A stretch of DNA of 64,000 nucleotides from Hexactinellida sp. DTS-2022 (Eukaryota > Porifera > Hexactinellida): contig JAPNXP010000003.1 in assembly GCA_028753945.1 (NCBI GenBank), forward strand, positions 4,836,001-4,900,000. Direction: 5' to 3'. Under the pieces are notes generated by a model. That model did no database searches, had not been told where the DNA came from, and saw only the letters and a program-made list of their open reading frames with translations. Position 1 is the first letter of the stretch, and each line of letters begins with the position of its first letter. The position numbers and the translations under genes were made by a program. Shown in pieces: positions 21,701 through 28,546 of the stretch.

Positions 21701-22992
21701 ACTCTACATAGAAATACATACTGCTTTATAAACTGTGTTAAAATATATTAGCACGTATAAGCCGAAGTACGTTATAACTGAGTTATAACTGTATGTTACC
21801 TAGTTCGTTCTTTATCAAGCAAGCGTCGCTCAATATCCGCTTTCTCCATTCTCTCCACTCTGGCCTCGTGTTTCCACTTGAAGAGGGACGGAGTGTGGAT
21901 GTTGGGATGGGTGTCATCTTCATCGTCACTTATCTGAATAGATATTCATATTTTAATAACAGTAAACTCTCGTTATAACGAATTGCTTGGGTCCTGTAAA
22001 TTCCTTCCCTATATCCGGATATTCGTTATAAGCGGATAATAACTAATGCATTTAGTGCTCTGGGGGAAAAATCCCCATTTCGTTATATCCGACTTCGTTA
22101 TAACGGGAGTTTCTGTTAGAATTTTTTTATAGATTCTAATCATAGCCGATTCAGTTTTAAGCAAATTTTAGATTGAATAGATCCAGTACAAATTTAAGAG
22201 CAAAATGTCCGATAATTTTTAAATGAGCCACTTTTGGCTTCCTCCTTCTAAAATATATCAAAGCTTGACTACATATTTATATTAGGCTATGGATCTAAAT
22301 TATTTAAGTTTACATAAAATAAAATGAGATAATATTTTCTCCTCATTTGTGAACCATATGCTAACACAAATAAGTTACCAAAAGTTATTAAGAATTGAAT
22401 GGTTATTAGATATAATATGTATCTTGAACAGATTATAATGATTCCTTATCAGAACTGCCATAATATACAATTATAGATAATAATTCTAGGATAGAATCCA
22501 TTGAGCGACAGCAGACACTTAGAAAAGTAGATTTCAACTTAATTCCAATACAACACATAACTAATTGTAAGTCCGACAAAGTTCTCTTCTAGGAAGAGAT
22601 AATATCAGCTACCTCATGTTTATATGCAAATTATTTGACTTAATGGAAGCCTTGCTACTCAGTCTAACATACAGTACTACGTGGTACTTCAAATAGCTGG
22701 GCCACAATGGAATGCAGATAAGAGGAATAAATGAGGGAACAAGTTGGTTGGGTTATATTTGGTATATTTCCTTTGTCAGTATATTTCCTGGAAGTGACGA
22801 GATTTAGTCAAATTCTTAGTTGGATAGAATGTTGCAGACACTCAGGTTTAGAATATTTTAGTAACAAAATTGTTGTTGTTTTAGAGGATGTAATTTAAAT
22901 GTAGAATAAAAGCATCATTAATTCGTTAACTTATTGGAACAAATTTGCATTCAAATTACCTCGATATGGTCCCATTTGCTGTAGTCTACCAT
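729..22992 (-). CDS. CDC37: CDC37, Hsp90 co-chaperone for kinase clients (13 exons)
   Basis: CDC37 loads client kinases onto Hsp90 in the cytosol. I joined 13 exons with GT-AG borders and consistent phases: 22960-22992, 21800-21933, 21048-21093, 20914-20961, 20700-20798, 19818-19880, 19314-19381, 19136-19226, 18668-18783, 3251-3371, 2897-2965, 2001-2131, 729-882. They total 1173 nt (390 residues; human is 378). The start reads [11 protein letters not shown], then [11 protein letters not shown], the N-terminal kinase-binding region with the CK2-type serine. Further family matches are [26 protein letters not shown], the Hsp90-binding helices ([31 protein letters not shown]), [14 protein letters not shown] and [13 protein letters not shown]. 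The tail is acidic. Intron 9 is 15,296 bp and contains other genes on the opposite strand; the other introns run from 86 to about 1,100 bp. The exon joins are my inference, but the conserved motifs continue across them. Confidence 0.95.
2152..2272. mobile_element. Short TIR element in CDC37 intron 12 (CCGGYTATAAGAACAT family)
   Basis: Left end ATGCCGGATATAAGAACAT and right end ATGTTCTTATAACCGGCAT are inverted copies, next to CAGTACATG and CCACCGTA. The same family occurs at 12354-12548. It is short and noncoding, so a MITE. Confidence 0.6.
3047..3226. mobile_element. pogo/mariner-like MITE in CDC37 intron 10
   Basis: It begins TA-CAGTGGAGTTGCTGTATTAG and ends TTAAGCGAACTCCACC, with repeated TTAGCAA words inside. 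The CAGTGGA terminus at a TA dinucleotide resembles pogo/Tc1-type termini. No coding capacity. Confidence 0.55.
3372..4913. other. First part of CDC37 intron 9, upstream of ANK-ART gene 1
   Basis: AT-rich and noncoding. It contains a GC-rich inverted-repeat patch at about 3950-4052 (GGGTGTCGGAAATGGGCCGC against GGGTGGGTCCGACGCC) that looks like a small MITE. I see nothing else convincing. Confidence 0.5.
4914..4921 (+). promoter_or_regulatory. TATA box of ANK-ART gene 1
   Basis: TATAAATA starts 50 bp upstream of the ATG at 4964. The identical octamer precedes ANK-ART genes 2 (44 bp) and 3 (63 bp), so I read it as a core promoter with a very short 5' UTR and no room for a 5' intron. Confidence 0.6.
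4964..7201 (+). CDS. Ankyrin-repeat/arginine-type ADP-ribosyltransferase gene 1, with Cys-rich insert
   Basis: 745 residues, no introns, nested in CDC37 intron 9. Ankyrin-like repeats lie at about 20-105 and 135-225 ([19 protein letters not shown]). An R-S-E type ART domain follows at about 245-495: Arg392 in TYRGMN (NAD-binding strand), serines 417-420 in NFVSSSSE, and the E-x-E catalytic pair E463/E465 in [16 protein letters not shown]. Such enzymes transfer ADP-ribose from NAD to arginine. A coiled coil follows (about 505-550). Then comes a Cys-rich module at 575-620 with C-x2-C, CH-x2-C, C-x2-C and CPW..H spacing, probably metal-binding and like modules I associate with AIG1-type GTPases. 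A further helical tail ends in AKLNGLL. Genes 2 and 3 lack the Cys-rich module. There is no signal peptide, so it should act inside the cell. The target is unknown. Confidence 0.85.
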   Translation: MATSLESCFRKLRDSEASVMSLAAKIGDWSTVYEILGKRPELVNFIPEYRPWAILHHASHSGNEKAIIQILSIPECDPNLMSRDRLRANELTDNPRLKEIIEAAQAGRPVQTPTQNYIVIKESFEELKQADAVNINQMSTALENGDIVEVAKIIDTNQHLVNVVPPELGLGPLHQAAIMGDVDIVNKLLYYPASNPDIKTTAAQFNIHGPGKTAEELTTSQQVKEAISCKKQQLTQEYYACPTYVDITDSNHILMDYASHTIEAHKGLLCSDRFDSENFNVFPKMVEDVFLYTHYSSKWEQAREITCRDLNGFDNILAKQIMEQRSRDAFYIKLIEVYTSEKIRLYTNLNSELRNQAIKMYKSTRFSSYTTIVNAILFVWDQLESYYDVTYRGMNLNEKELDDYSVGTEFAWLNFVSSSSERKVAQRFGKNKDKFKSLFIFDNKRQCKWSPKSIEKISNHEREKEYLYPCGAQFRVTKVETMGEFRHIHLELICVVDPTPLRSLFDETVARTEKNIETIKEESKQFEKDLSQLKYIVETAKDNQIEMYNNDNYEVHKDEEKTEKVTLPKGVFIYSCIWCKTVCHDPCSQECGDICRVAISDDQCTVCSAKCPWSLHRKYPFRTKLVTKRKTKINENMKRRYVSAETEYVESKVSIENLSYTIEDTMASMNSKLGEIKESISVLEFMLTADDNNGNNSLIIPERFEEKKRKVEQLKDQLPKVSKSVKIGENCLSKAKGLAKLNGLL
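7202..8586. other. Spacer between ANK-ART genes 1 and 2
   Basis: Very AT-rich DNA with no credible coding frame. The 62-codon frame at 8326-8514 has no supporting features. No clear transposon ends seen. Confidence 0.4.
8587..8594 (+). promoter_or_regulatory. TATA box of ANK-ART gene 2
   Basis: TATAAATA starts 44 bp upstream of the ATG at 8631, matching the octamer before the sister genes. Confidence 0.6.
8631..11306 (+). CDS. Ankyrin-repeat/arginine-type ADP-ribosyltransferase gene 2, with 46-residue repeats
   Basis: 891 residues, intronless. After a short ankyrin-like start ([19 protein letters not shown]), residues about 105-300 are four and a partial copy of a 46-residue acidic repeat ([19 protein letters not shown]...[14 protein letters not shown]). 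Ankyrin-like repeats follow at about 350-440 ([19 protein letters not shown]). The ART domain has Arg607 in TYRGMN, serines 632-635 in FISSSSD and E705/E707 in [15 protein letters not shown], so the R-S-E triad is kept. A Lys/Glu/Asn-rich loop (about 645-678, [12 protein letters not shown]-like) interrupts the ART domain between the S motif and SKCLFIF. The C-terminal part is helical coiled coil without the Cys-rich module of gene 1. It is the most diverged of the three copies. The biological role is not evident. Confidence 0.85.
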   Translation: MASSSEQDKGVSQLQGKEETIIPISLQTKDWATIFEVLFKRPELVNCIPREAIPKLEDYANKNRDEVVIRKMLAILGCNRNQENKVGESPIGLVEDPKSNSTEFPSKDVPSPIKAETEINLEQPEVTNKSLVNADTSNEDEQTKNKVSELPSKDIPSPIKAETEINLEQTEVTNESLVNADTSNEDEQTKNKATELPSKDIPSPMKAETEINLEQPEVTNKSLVNADTSNEDEQTKNKASELPSKDIPSPIKAETEINLEQPEVTNKSLVNADTSNEDEQTKNKATELPSKDIPSPIKPEEGTPANDSLPGDKDNETNDDTISKDNDYKALLKTYEELREADSLRIDQISDALENGDMQKVVSIIDNNQHLVNVVPAKIGIGPLHKAAMMGDVDLVNKLLYYPASNPDIETTASEKNKHGPGKTAEQLTRDEGVIESISQKKRKLSQVYYDCPTFVQMSDSNTILMNYTAIPLDAYKGLISSELFASSKFEVFTKMVEDVFLYTNLTIKWENAKEITCRELTRFDHPLAETVKKFDTKEAFYKGIIRIYTSGSKAIYGELNTEMRNQTENNSMIRTRFCKFRSYAAIINAILFVWEELQTYTGDTYRGMNISEKIQKEYTVGTEFAWLTFISSSSDKKVAKRFGQKKVEQESKDKAENKDKAENKNKAENENKEETSKCLFIFNNKTQCKWSPKSIESISKIKEEKEYLYPSGAQFRVTKVDEADGFKQIHLTLINPIDTSAPRNLFEEAQMRSEQGMKNINKELSQFKKDLSELRDLTKNINGENNKKYATDTEEEIKAMVEKLKSKIGDGSNMNTLLDEITENIGIMEYGLTDVKSTFRRMKQMIFQDNMKQKQQTTRRLRGELMEITGSLNTVESSFKETIALIPGEQ
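8943..9533 (+). repeat. In-frame 138-bp minisatellite inside ANK-ART gene 2
   Basis: Four full copies and a partial one of a 138-bp unit encode the 46-residue repeat. Copies differ by only a few bases, so they are recent or homogenised. Because 138 is divisible by three, unit gain or loss keeps the frame. Confidence 0.9.
11307..11909. other. Spacer after ANK-ART gene 2
   Basis: AT-rich. From 11476 there is a truncated CAGTAGAACCTGCC end of a pogo-like element (followed by TAATCGGACACC). No gene seen. Confidence 0.4.
11910..12320 (+). pseudogene. Remnant of a fourth ANK-ART gene (3' part)
   Basis: Short pieces match the sister genes in order but with stops and frame changes. FKVTRVE near 11912 corresponds to the FRVTKVE that follows the E-x-E motif. 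LFDEM-stop-RT near 12000 corresponds to [31 protein letters not shown] near 12120 corresponds to the C-terminal [20 protein letters not shown] stop then follows LFLKKK, and more degraded tail ([10 protein letters not shown]) continues. I describe it as a decayed paralog; its 5' half is not recognisable. Confidence 0.7.
12354..12548. mobile_element. pogo-like MITE with repeated TATAACCGACAT words
   Basis: Termini CAGTGGATGCCGGTTATAAG and CTTATATCTGACATCTACTG are inverted and flanked by TA on both sides. Several TTCTTATAACCGACATG words lie inside. Same family as 2152-2272. Confidence 0.7.
12898..13071. mobile_element. pogo-like MITE (TCGTATTA family)
   Basis: Left end TAGTAGAACTTCGTTAGTAGG and right end CTTACTAAAGAGGTTATACTG are imperfect inverted repeats, with CGTATTAATGAAT- and TCGTATTATCC-like words between. 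A related right half lies at about 52840-52951. Confidence 0.5.
13518..13662. mobile_element. pogo-like MITE (CTAATAGCAA family)
   Basis: Ends CAGTGGTGTTCACGTAATAG and CTATTAGGCGAACATAACTG are inverted and flanked by TA. The family recurs at 39112-39283, where the ends match better. Confidence 0.65.
14108..14115 (+). promoter_or_regulatory. TATA box of ANK-ART gene 3
   Basis: TATAAATA starts 63 bp upstream of the ATG at 14171; same octamer as in genes 1 and 2. Confidence 0.6.
14171..16804 (+). CDS. Ankyrin-repeat/arginine-type ADP-ribosyltransferase gene 3
   Basis: 877 residues, intronless. I start at the ATG at 14171 (MATDLERKF), which lines up with MATSLESCF of gene 1. The frame extends nine codons further only through a TTG. 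Ankyrin-like repeats at about 15-110 are followed by an acidic linker (about 115-345) with recurring ELHSKE/ANELTDE-like phrases, then ankyrin repeats and the ART domain: Arg613 in TYRGMN, serines 639-641 in NFVLSSSE and E684/E686 in [10 protein letters not shown] coiled-coil tail ends in AKQNGLV. DNA from 15246 to 15796 is about 99% identical to 5384-5931 of gene 1, and 15954-16440 is nearly as close to 6091-6550. The roughly 160 bp between these blocks, N-terminal to TYRGM, differ strongly. That mosaic points to gene conversion or recent partial duplication. Confidence 0.85.
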   Translation: MATDLERKFSRLRDPKQSVLFLAAKIGDWSTIYEVLDNRPDLVNFIPDNQTYGLLHHATISENEIAIIKILSIQGCDPNLMDRDGMKANELTDNEHLQEIIEAAQGGGTVESSNQNNLECNDNFEEPLEGIEGQCLAKTTAELQPKETLEATETNYQTEELIPNYETVGNLAEELDADININDSYEHSANDLTDKLHSKEVIESPKETRLFEDPNQDDQIIMDSAEEAQDSNANRINISSTIRDELSEKQLTEEIHTKGNTETNEVTRFMETPEEGSPLDRASLQELQETTTHETDLSPIGAQELSANKLTDELHARDSIESSDEVRPKKVQDQSYQKITITFEELQNRDAIKINEMSLALENGDIVEVAKIIDTNQHLVNVVPPELGLGPLHQAAIMGDVDIVNKLLYYPASNPDIQTTAAQFNIHGPGKTAEELATSQQVKEAISCKKQQLTQEYYACPTYVDITDSNHILMDYASHTIEAHKGLLCSDRFDSENFNVFPKMVEDVFLYTHYSSKWEQAREITCRDLNGFDNILAKQIMDKENKSRDTFYQKLITIYTSKAVINWNLNRELKKQSVRDNEQLFKFSSYTVILNGILFVWDQLESYTKVTYRGMNLNEKELIDYSVGTEFAWLNFVLSSSERKVAQRFGKNKDKFKSLFIFDNKRQCKWSPKSIEKISNHEREKEYLYPCGAQFRVTKVETMGEFRHIHLELICVVDPTPLRSLFDETVARTEKNIETIKEESKQFEKDLNQLKDFIEIAKGKDVQMKTNENTESNKAQIEKLKKTMENGKSSLNCLLDELNDNISIMENGLTTELPPSSPIPRKVSRIFFQDKPKDKQRQFQQLRAQVTEINKSVSNAVVSFSEVSDYAKQNGLV
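16805..18667. other. Last part of CDC37 intron 9
   Basis: Noncoding and AT-rich. A hAT-like remnant is possible at about 17346-17674 (AGTGGCGGAATTACC at the left, AAATCCGGCACTG at the right). No intact gene. Confidence 0.4.
21222..21303. mobile_element. 82-bp hAT-type MITE in CDC37 intron 2
   Basis: Ends CAGTGGTTCCCAACC and GGTTGGGAATCGCTG are inverted. Flanking 8-mers are CTCTAGAG and CTGTAGAG (7 of 8), the target-duplication size of hAT elements. A related remnant in the other orientation lies at about 56306-56406. Confidence 0.75.
21960..22115. mobile_element. pogo-like MITE (CTCGTTATAACGAA family) in CDC37 intron 1
   Basis: Ends CAGTAAACTCTCGTTATAACG and CGTTATAACGGGAGTTTCTG are inverted. 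A related copy is at 58603-58759. The CDC37 exon 1-2 intron (21934-22959) otherwise shows nothing. Confidence 0.65.
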
Positions 22993-24000
22993 GTTGTAGG
23001 AATGCTATTCAAATATACAAACAGAATTAAACTTTTAAGATTAAACATAAAGGATTTTAATAAATGATACAATACATAATTATTTGTGAGGCAATAACTG
23101 CAATATTGTTCTCAGAAGATTAAAAATTTTTTAAAAACATTTATTAATATCTTAACTATGTACGATGTACCTATTAATTAAAATTACTCATTGAAATAGT
23201 AATTTAGTAAGTATTTTTGGAACAGGATATGGTTATGGGTGGAACTACCTTGAAAATGAAGTGTAACATTGGCAAAGTAATCTACAGGAAATATACTTAC
23301 ATGTAATTTACAGGAAATATATATAATGTAACAACATGCAACAACAGCTACAGCCTACAGGTTTGTACTATTGTTTGTCATCAGCTGGCGTTACATACGT
23401 ATAATCAATGATAATAACATTGCATTGTAAACAGATTATTGGGTGGATATTGTAGTTAAGGTTAGTTCAATATTTCCTTTTGTTCAGTCGTCAATAGAGA
23501 TAACATGTATCTCATCTGTTGGTTAAATTCATAACAGATCTGCATATATTAGCTATACACATTGCATACATTAGCTATGTTTTGGCCAATTGCTTTCTGA
23601 AGTGGTCTTATTCGTCACTACCAAATTCTTCAAATATTTGATAAAACTGCAAAGTTGAAAATTGGTAATGTTCATGTTCAGATTTGTCCATTTACAAGTT
23701 TACCTAATATATTGGAAAGTAAGTTGACCATACTGGTATTCATTAGATGACGTCATCTCTTGTTATTGCAGCTGTTCGCTCGAGTGAATAACAACAATAA
23801 ATAATGTCATCAATGTAATAATGTGTACACATGAAAATTTGTTCCGTACTTTATAATACAATTCTAGAGTAATAGCAATAATATAACTAATTTCCATTAG
23901 AAAGCCTGAAAACTGGGGATAAGAATGTATTATAAAGTTAAAGCAGAGTACGGTCTCATACACGAGTATGCGGGAGAGTATAAGAGAGGGCGGTTGGTCA
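22993..24000. other. CDC37 5' flank and Rab gene 3' flank
   Basis: About 1 kb with no coding signal. It should hold the CDC37 promoter and 5' UTR (reading leftward from 22993) and the Rab 3' UTR. I see no clear TATA box for CDC37. Confidence 0.4.
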
Positions 24001-25073
24001 TTAGCTGTTGCAACAGCTCTTTTCTTTCCCTGGGGGTGTGTCGTACCTCGCGCTCTGAGTCATGTCCCCGGGTATCTGCGTTATGTAGGTGTCTCCGTTC
24101 CCGACGCCCCTCTGTCGGAGGTGCACGGGCTGTGCCCGGTTGTCCAGAGAGATGATGCCCTGCTTGGTGGGGTTGGAGAGGGCAGAGTCGGGACTCATGG
24201 ACTTCAGTTTGTCTTTGTGTCGCTTTATCAGTTCCTGTGTTAGCTGGAGAAATGCCTCTTTCACTCCTGAAGACAAGTTGGAAAGTCATAATTGCATAAT
24301 GTTAGTTATTGCATCAGATCAAATATTTGGTGTTGCCATTAGGTAGAATTTTGTATAGGGGAACTAGATCGGATTTTATATGTGGAAATTAGGTTGAATG
24401 TGAGCATATTAAATTCGACATAAAGGTACAACTCTAATAGTTATCTGACCCCTCAAATAGGAAAATGTTCCTGTTCCAATATATTTCTCCTATAAACACT
24501 ATTACAAATGGATCTAAAGCTCGCTAACTAAGGAACACCACTCTATAACGAACAACTTGTGTGTCCAGTATATCAGTTTACTGTATAGCTATAGCTGGAT
24601 GCGGTGACTCTACCTGTGTTCTCCTTAGCAGACGTCTCTACGAATATAGCATTGATGCTCTCCGCATAGTTCTGTCCCTCCTCGGTGGTCACCTGTCTGT
24701 GCTCCTCCAGGTCGCACTTGTTGCCGATCAGACACAGAGAGATGGAGTGCTCCACGTTCTGCTGCAGCTCCTTAACCCAGTCCTTGGCCAGGTCCAGACT
24801 GGCGGCCTCTGTGATGTCGTACACGATGAGAGCCGCGTTCGCATTGCGGTAGTACATGGGCGCCATGGAGCGGAACCGCTCCTGTCCGGCCGTGTCCCAC
24901 AGCTGCAGCTGCACGCGGTAGTTCTCCAGGTTCATGCGGAACGTGAAGAAGGAGGCGCCGATAGTCGGGTTGACGTGGTTGGAGAACATCTTCCCTACGT
25001 AGCGCATGACCAGGGACGTCTTGCCCACACCCTGTGTGCCGAGACACACGACCTTAGCCTCCAGGTTCTGCAT
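24001..25073 (-). CDS. Rab-family small GTPase (two exons), Rab5/21/22-like
   Basis: Rab GTPases switch between GDP and GTP on membranes to direct vesicle traffic. Exon 1 is 25073-24614 and exon 2 is 24266-24001, joined across a GT-AG intron at a glycine codon, giving 241 residues. All G motifs are present: P-loop GTQGVGKTS (12-20), PTIGASF with the switch I Thr, WDTAGQERF (59-67), NKCD (118-121) and ETSAK (146-150). The C terminus ends in CCNS, a dicysteine prenylation motif like the CCSN of Rab5. PTIGASF, APMYYR and the CC tail favour the Rab5/21/22/31 endosomal group, but I cannot assign the subtype. The hypervariable tail (about 165-235) is long. Both exons are GC-rich compared with the flanks, which creates several antisense shadow frames. 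Confidence 0.92.
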
Positions 25074-25151
25074 AGTCTCGTAGTACAGTAGAGGAGCAAG
25101 CGGTGGTTATACGATATTGTGCTAACTCTAAACGAATAGGGAATAATTATA

Positions 25152-25305
25152 CAGTAGAACTCGGTTATAACGTATTAGTCAAGTGTAGGTACTAAACCGA
25201 GTTTAACCGACATAGAAATACATACTGTTTCATAGACTTTGTTATACAAATTAGTACGTATGTACTAAGTACTAAGTACTAACCCCGTATAACCGTATTC
25301 TACTG
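25152..25305. mobile_element. pogo-like MITE upstream of the Rab gene
   Basis: CAGTAGAACTCGGTTATAACG and CCGTATAACCGTATTCTACTG are inverted ends flanked on both sides by TA. Confidence 0.7.
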
Positions 25306-25369
25306 TATACTAGATATTATATAGCTCTGGGAGTGTATCACAAATATATTAGTAAATCATTTATTTATG

Positions 25370-25532
25370 CAGTAGATTCTCGTTATTTAATGAATACGAA
25401 TTTCAGAGGACCGTTGAAATTTGTTCGTGTTAACCAGAATTCATATTGACCGGAGTCATTTCCATGCATTTGTATAGAATAGGAGAATTAACTTTGTTCG
25501 CCTTATCCGTGTTCGTATAAACGAGTCTACTG
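25370..25532. mobile_element. pogo-like MITE (second copy type)
   Basis: Ends CAGTAGATTCTCGTTATT and CGTATAAACGAGTCTACTG are inverted. It contains TTCGTGTTAACC- and TTCGTATAAAC-like words. The rest of 25533-26177 shows no gene. Confidence 0.6.
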
Positions 25533-26177
25533 ACAAAACCCAGTTCGAAGAGGCTGTTCAAAGGATAAGTAACGTTCCAACCAAGACCATCCTTTTTGTA
25601 TTACAGATTGGTCACAAAGCGTGACATAGGGAGGGTGTCCAGTTTTCTTCAATTTTGCGTAACATAACGTTACAACGTGCCCTTATACCAATAGTCAATA
25701 GGGTGCGAGAGTTGATATTAGAATACCAAGAGTGCCTAAGTTAAGAACCACGGGATTAGAGAATAGTGCAGTGATTGTAGAGAATACATAGATAAGAATT
25801 GCGTAACAATTCTATAGGATTTCCATTTCAAGTAACTGCAAGGAAGAACCATGAATGCCAAAAGATAATTCTCGATACTTTGGATTATATTACTTAAGAG
25901 ATAAATATCTGAATGTGTTCACTGTTCACTAGACTACAGGGCAAATTATACTTCAAAATAATGTTGTACATCCGAGTTAATGGTATATGTCAGCAACCAG
26001 AACATAATTATTATCTGAATGAGAGCGCTCCAAATAATTAATGTGGGGTTTTCTTGAAGCCATAAAAACCAAAATAATCAGTGAACAAGATAGTTATTAT
26101 TGTTCTAAGGGCCAACTAACATAAATTCTATACAATATTGTCAATATATACATATGAATAAAGTGATAGACAATCCA

Positions 26178-28127
26178 TTAACCAAGATCTGGGACATCTA
26201 GGAAAGTGACAAACGCACCAGAAGATTTGGTACAGTTATCTGTCTCGAGTAATGTAATAGTATTGATGGAGTCTGTACTGAAGAGAACACCAGGAACATA
26301 CAGTGATAACTGGGGACCCTTAGCCGGCCAATAACGACCTAGATTAAACGTATTAATGAACACCTGTCCTTTGGAAAACGAGTCAGGATATATGTACACA
26401 TACGAGTCATTCTGTGAAAACGTTGTGTTCGGAAGATCCCCTTGGTAGAAACAGTATTGACTCATTTCTTGTGAACCAACTTTGAAATTCTTTAACAAAT
26501 CGGTATTCAATTCAGTCATTGGCAATGAGGTTATTTCCCAGCTGGTAATTAACTCACTTGTATTAAACTGAATTATTCCTTTCAGCTCCCTGTCGAACAC
26601 AGAATGTCCAGTCACCACTGGCCTAGACTCGTAGTTAACACGACCCATATTCTCAACAACCACAATAATGGTTTGTTTAGAAATACCACAGTTCTTGTAG
26701 AAACTAACATTATTAGATTTGCGGTCAAGAATGTCAATAAGTTCCTCATTGAGATAGAAGTGAGCTCTGTCGTGTATCGAGAGGTTTACAGTTGTAGACA
26801 CATTCTGTTTACACTCTCCGGTGTCGAACGCCGTGCTATACACGATATACCCGTAACTCTGGTTAACGTACTCCATTGGGAGAGGCTGTGTGTAACTATG
26901 TGACTCGAACAGTCCCAGATTACCCAATAAGCTTCCAGAATATTCTATCGAAACCTTTCCATAAGCCACCTTAACAGGGGCCGCAGGGGGGTCCGGAAGC
27001 GTTATATTCCGGTATTCGGAAATAAACTCGCGGATAGCAAAGTACTTATCGGTCAGATCGCCTCCCTCGGAAATTGGCGCGTCATAATCATAACTCGTAA
27101 TAAAGGCGCCGTATTCATCAGTGAGCTCAGCTCCGTTCATAAACCCGAAGTTACTCCCGCCCGAGAACATATAGAAACTCACAGACCCATTAGCGTCCAA
27201 CATTCCTTTGAGGGTGCTCAGTATCTGGGCAGTTGGTCTCGTCTGGTGCGTCCCTCCCCAGGTGTCCGGCCAGCCTGTGTAGAACTCGGAATTAACGAAG
27301 GGAGTTCCGTAGCTGTACATCCTCAGCTGGTCAATGGAGTGCGAAACGTTAGTTCCAATTCCGAAGTCTATCGTTGCCAGCAGGCTACTTGTTAGAGAAC
27401 CTCTTTTGAGGAGATAGAAGCTGTTCCCGTCGGTTGAGAAGAGTGGGACCTGTTCTGGCGGAATGACGTCATTAAAGTATGTGACGAGTTTGCTCAGATA
27501 CGATTTGCTGCTTCCGAAGCTCCCATACTCGTTCTCGTACTGCAGGAGTACTACGGGCCCGCCCTGCGAGTAGAGCAGCGGCTGTATCATGGGCAGGAGC
27601 CTGTCCAGCCAGCGGTACACATACCGCATGTACGTGCTGTCCGGGGACCGCAGCGTTATGTCCCTACTGGCGGCCAGTAGCCAGCTGGGCATAGCGCCCA
27701 GGTCCCACTCGGCGCATACGTAGGGACCCACGCGTAGGATGACCAGGAGACCGGCCTGTTGCGCCAGCTTTATGAACGCGACCAGGTCTCTGCCCCCTGA
27801 GAAGTTAAACTCGCCGGGACGAGGCTCGTGCAGATTCCAGAATACGTATGTCTGCACTGCGTCCAGCCCTGCGGCCCTGAGCTGTCGCAGCCGCAGCGCC
27901 CAATACTGGGGCAGGACACGCGGGTAGTGCAGCTCTCCGGAAATGTAGCGGTAGGGCTGCCCGTCCTTTAGGAAATATCTGTTGTGGAAGTCAGGCACGA
28001 ATGACCGGTCTGAGCCAGGAGGGTCTGTCGCTAGCTGATCTCCAAGCTCCACAGAGAGACAGCTGGTGAGATAGGGACACAGGAAGAAAGGGAAACAGAG
28101 CAGTATGAATATACTGGCAGGGGTCAT
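26178..28127 (-). CDS. GLB1: Beta-galactosidase, glycoside hydrolase family 35 (GLB1-like), intronless
   Basis: GH35 beta-galactosidases remove terminal beta-galactose, in animals mainly in the lysosome. The frame opens at 28154, but I prefer the ATG at 28127. It begins MTPASIFILLCFPFFLCPYL, a good signal peptide, and a pyrimidine-rich ..TTCTTATTAG lies just before it, suggesting a 5' UTR splice acceptor. The protein then has 649 residues (human GLB1 677). Numbering from the 28154 frame, the catalytic acid/base is E209 in QYENEYGS and the nucleophile E290 in NSEFYTGW. RYISGELHYPRV, YVFWNLHEP and RVGPYVCAEWDLG are further GH35 signatures. The C-terminal jelly-roll part includes FNLGRYWPAKGPQ. 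Many N-x-S/T sites fit a glycoprotein. Vertebrate GLB1 has many introns, so the single coding exon suggests retrocopying or intron loss. Confidence 0.93.
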   Translation of the reverse strand: MTPASIFILLCFPFFLCPYLTSCLSVELGDQLATDPPGSDRSFVPDFHNRYFLKDGQPYRYISGELHYPRVLPQYWALRLRQLRAAGLDAVQTYVFWNLHEPRPGEFNFSGGRDLVAFIKLAQQAGLLVILRVGPYVCAEWDLGAMPSWLLAASRDITLRSPDSTYMRYVYRWLDRLLPMIQPLLYSQGGPVVLLQYENEYGSFGSSKSYLSKLVTYFNDVIPPEQVPLFSTDGNSFYLLKRGSLTSSLLATIDFGIGTNVSHSIDQLRMYSYGTPFVNSEFYTGWPDTWGGTHQTRPTAQILSTLKGMLDANGSVSFYMFSGGSNFGFMNGAELTDEYGAFITSYDYDAPISEGGDLTDKYFAIREFISEYRNITLPDPPAAPVKVAYGKVSIEYSGSLLGNLGLFESHSYTQPLPMEYVNQSYGYIVYSTAFDTGECKQNVSTTVNLSIHDRAHFYLNEELIDILDRKSNNVSFYKNCGISKQTIIVVVENMGRVNYESRPVVTGHSVFDRELKGIIQFNTSELITSWEITSLPMTELNTDLLKNFKVGSQEMSQYCFYQGDLPNTTFSQNDSYVYIYPDSFSKGQVFINTFNLGRYWPAKGPQLSLYVPGVLFSTDSINTITLLETDNCTKSSGAFVTFLDVPDLG

Positions 28128-28546
28128 CCTAATAAGAATAAGATATTCAGTCAAATATAATTACCGTAGTCATTTGAAGGGATCTTATAGACTAGAAAAT
28201 AGACGGTTATCTTAGTCAGAATACAGGATACATAGCAAAAAGGGGTAAGCATGCCGGGAAATTAGGAATTTATCGGGCATACCTAATTTCAGATACCATT
28301 CCGATGTAAGCGCGTTTTAGGTATCCAGCGATTTAGGGATCCCCGTCGACCGTCCCAATATCGCTAGCGATTTAGGGACCCCATGGATCCCAAAAACGCT
28401 AGCGATATAGGGATCAATTCAGAGATATAGGGACCCCACCCAAGGCCACCCATATATAACCTATAAGCTCAAAAACGCTAGCGATTTAGGGATAAATTGG
28501 GAGATATAGGGACCCCACCCAAGGCCACCCATATATAACCTATAAG

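Noticed and set aside
23925-24346. Several overlapping plus- and minus-strand frames of 76-119 codons
   Set aside because: Shadows of the GC-rich second exon of the Rab gene; only the frame that completes the Rab protein with the CCNS tail fits.
24561-25091. 176-codon plus-strand frame
   Set aside because: Antisense of Rab exon 1; low stop density there comes from its GC content.
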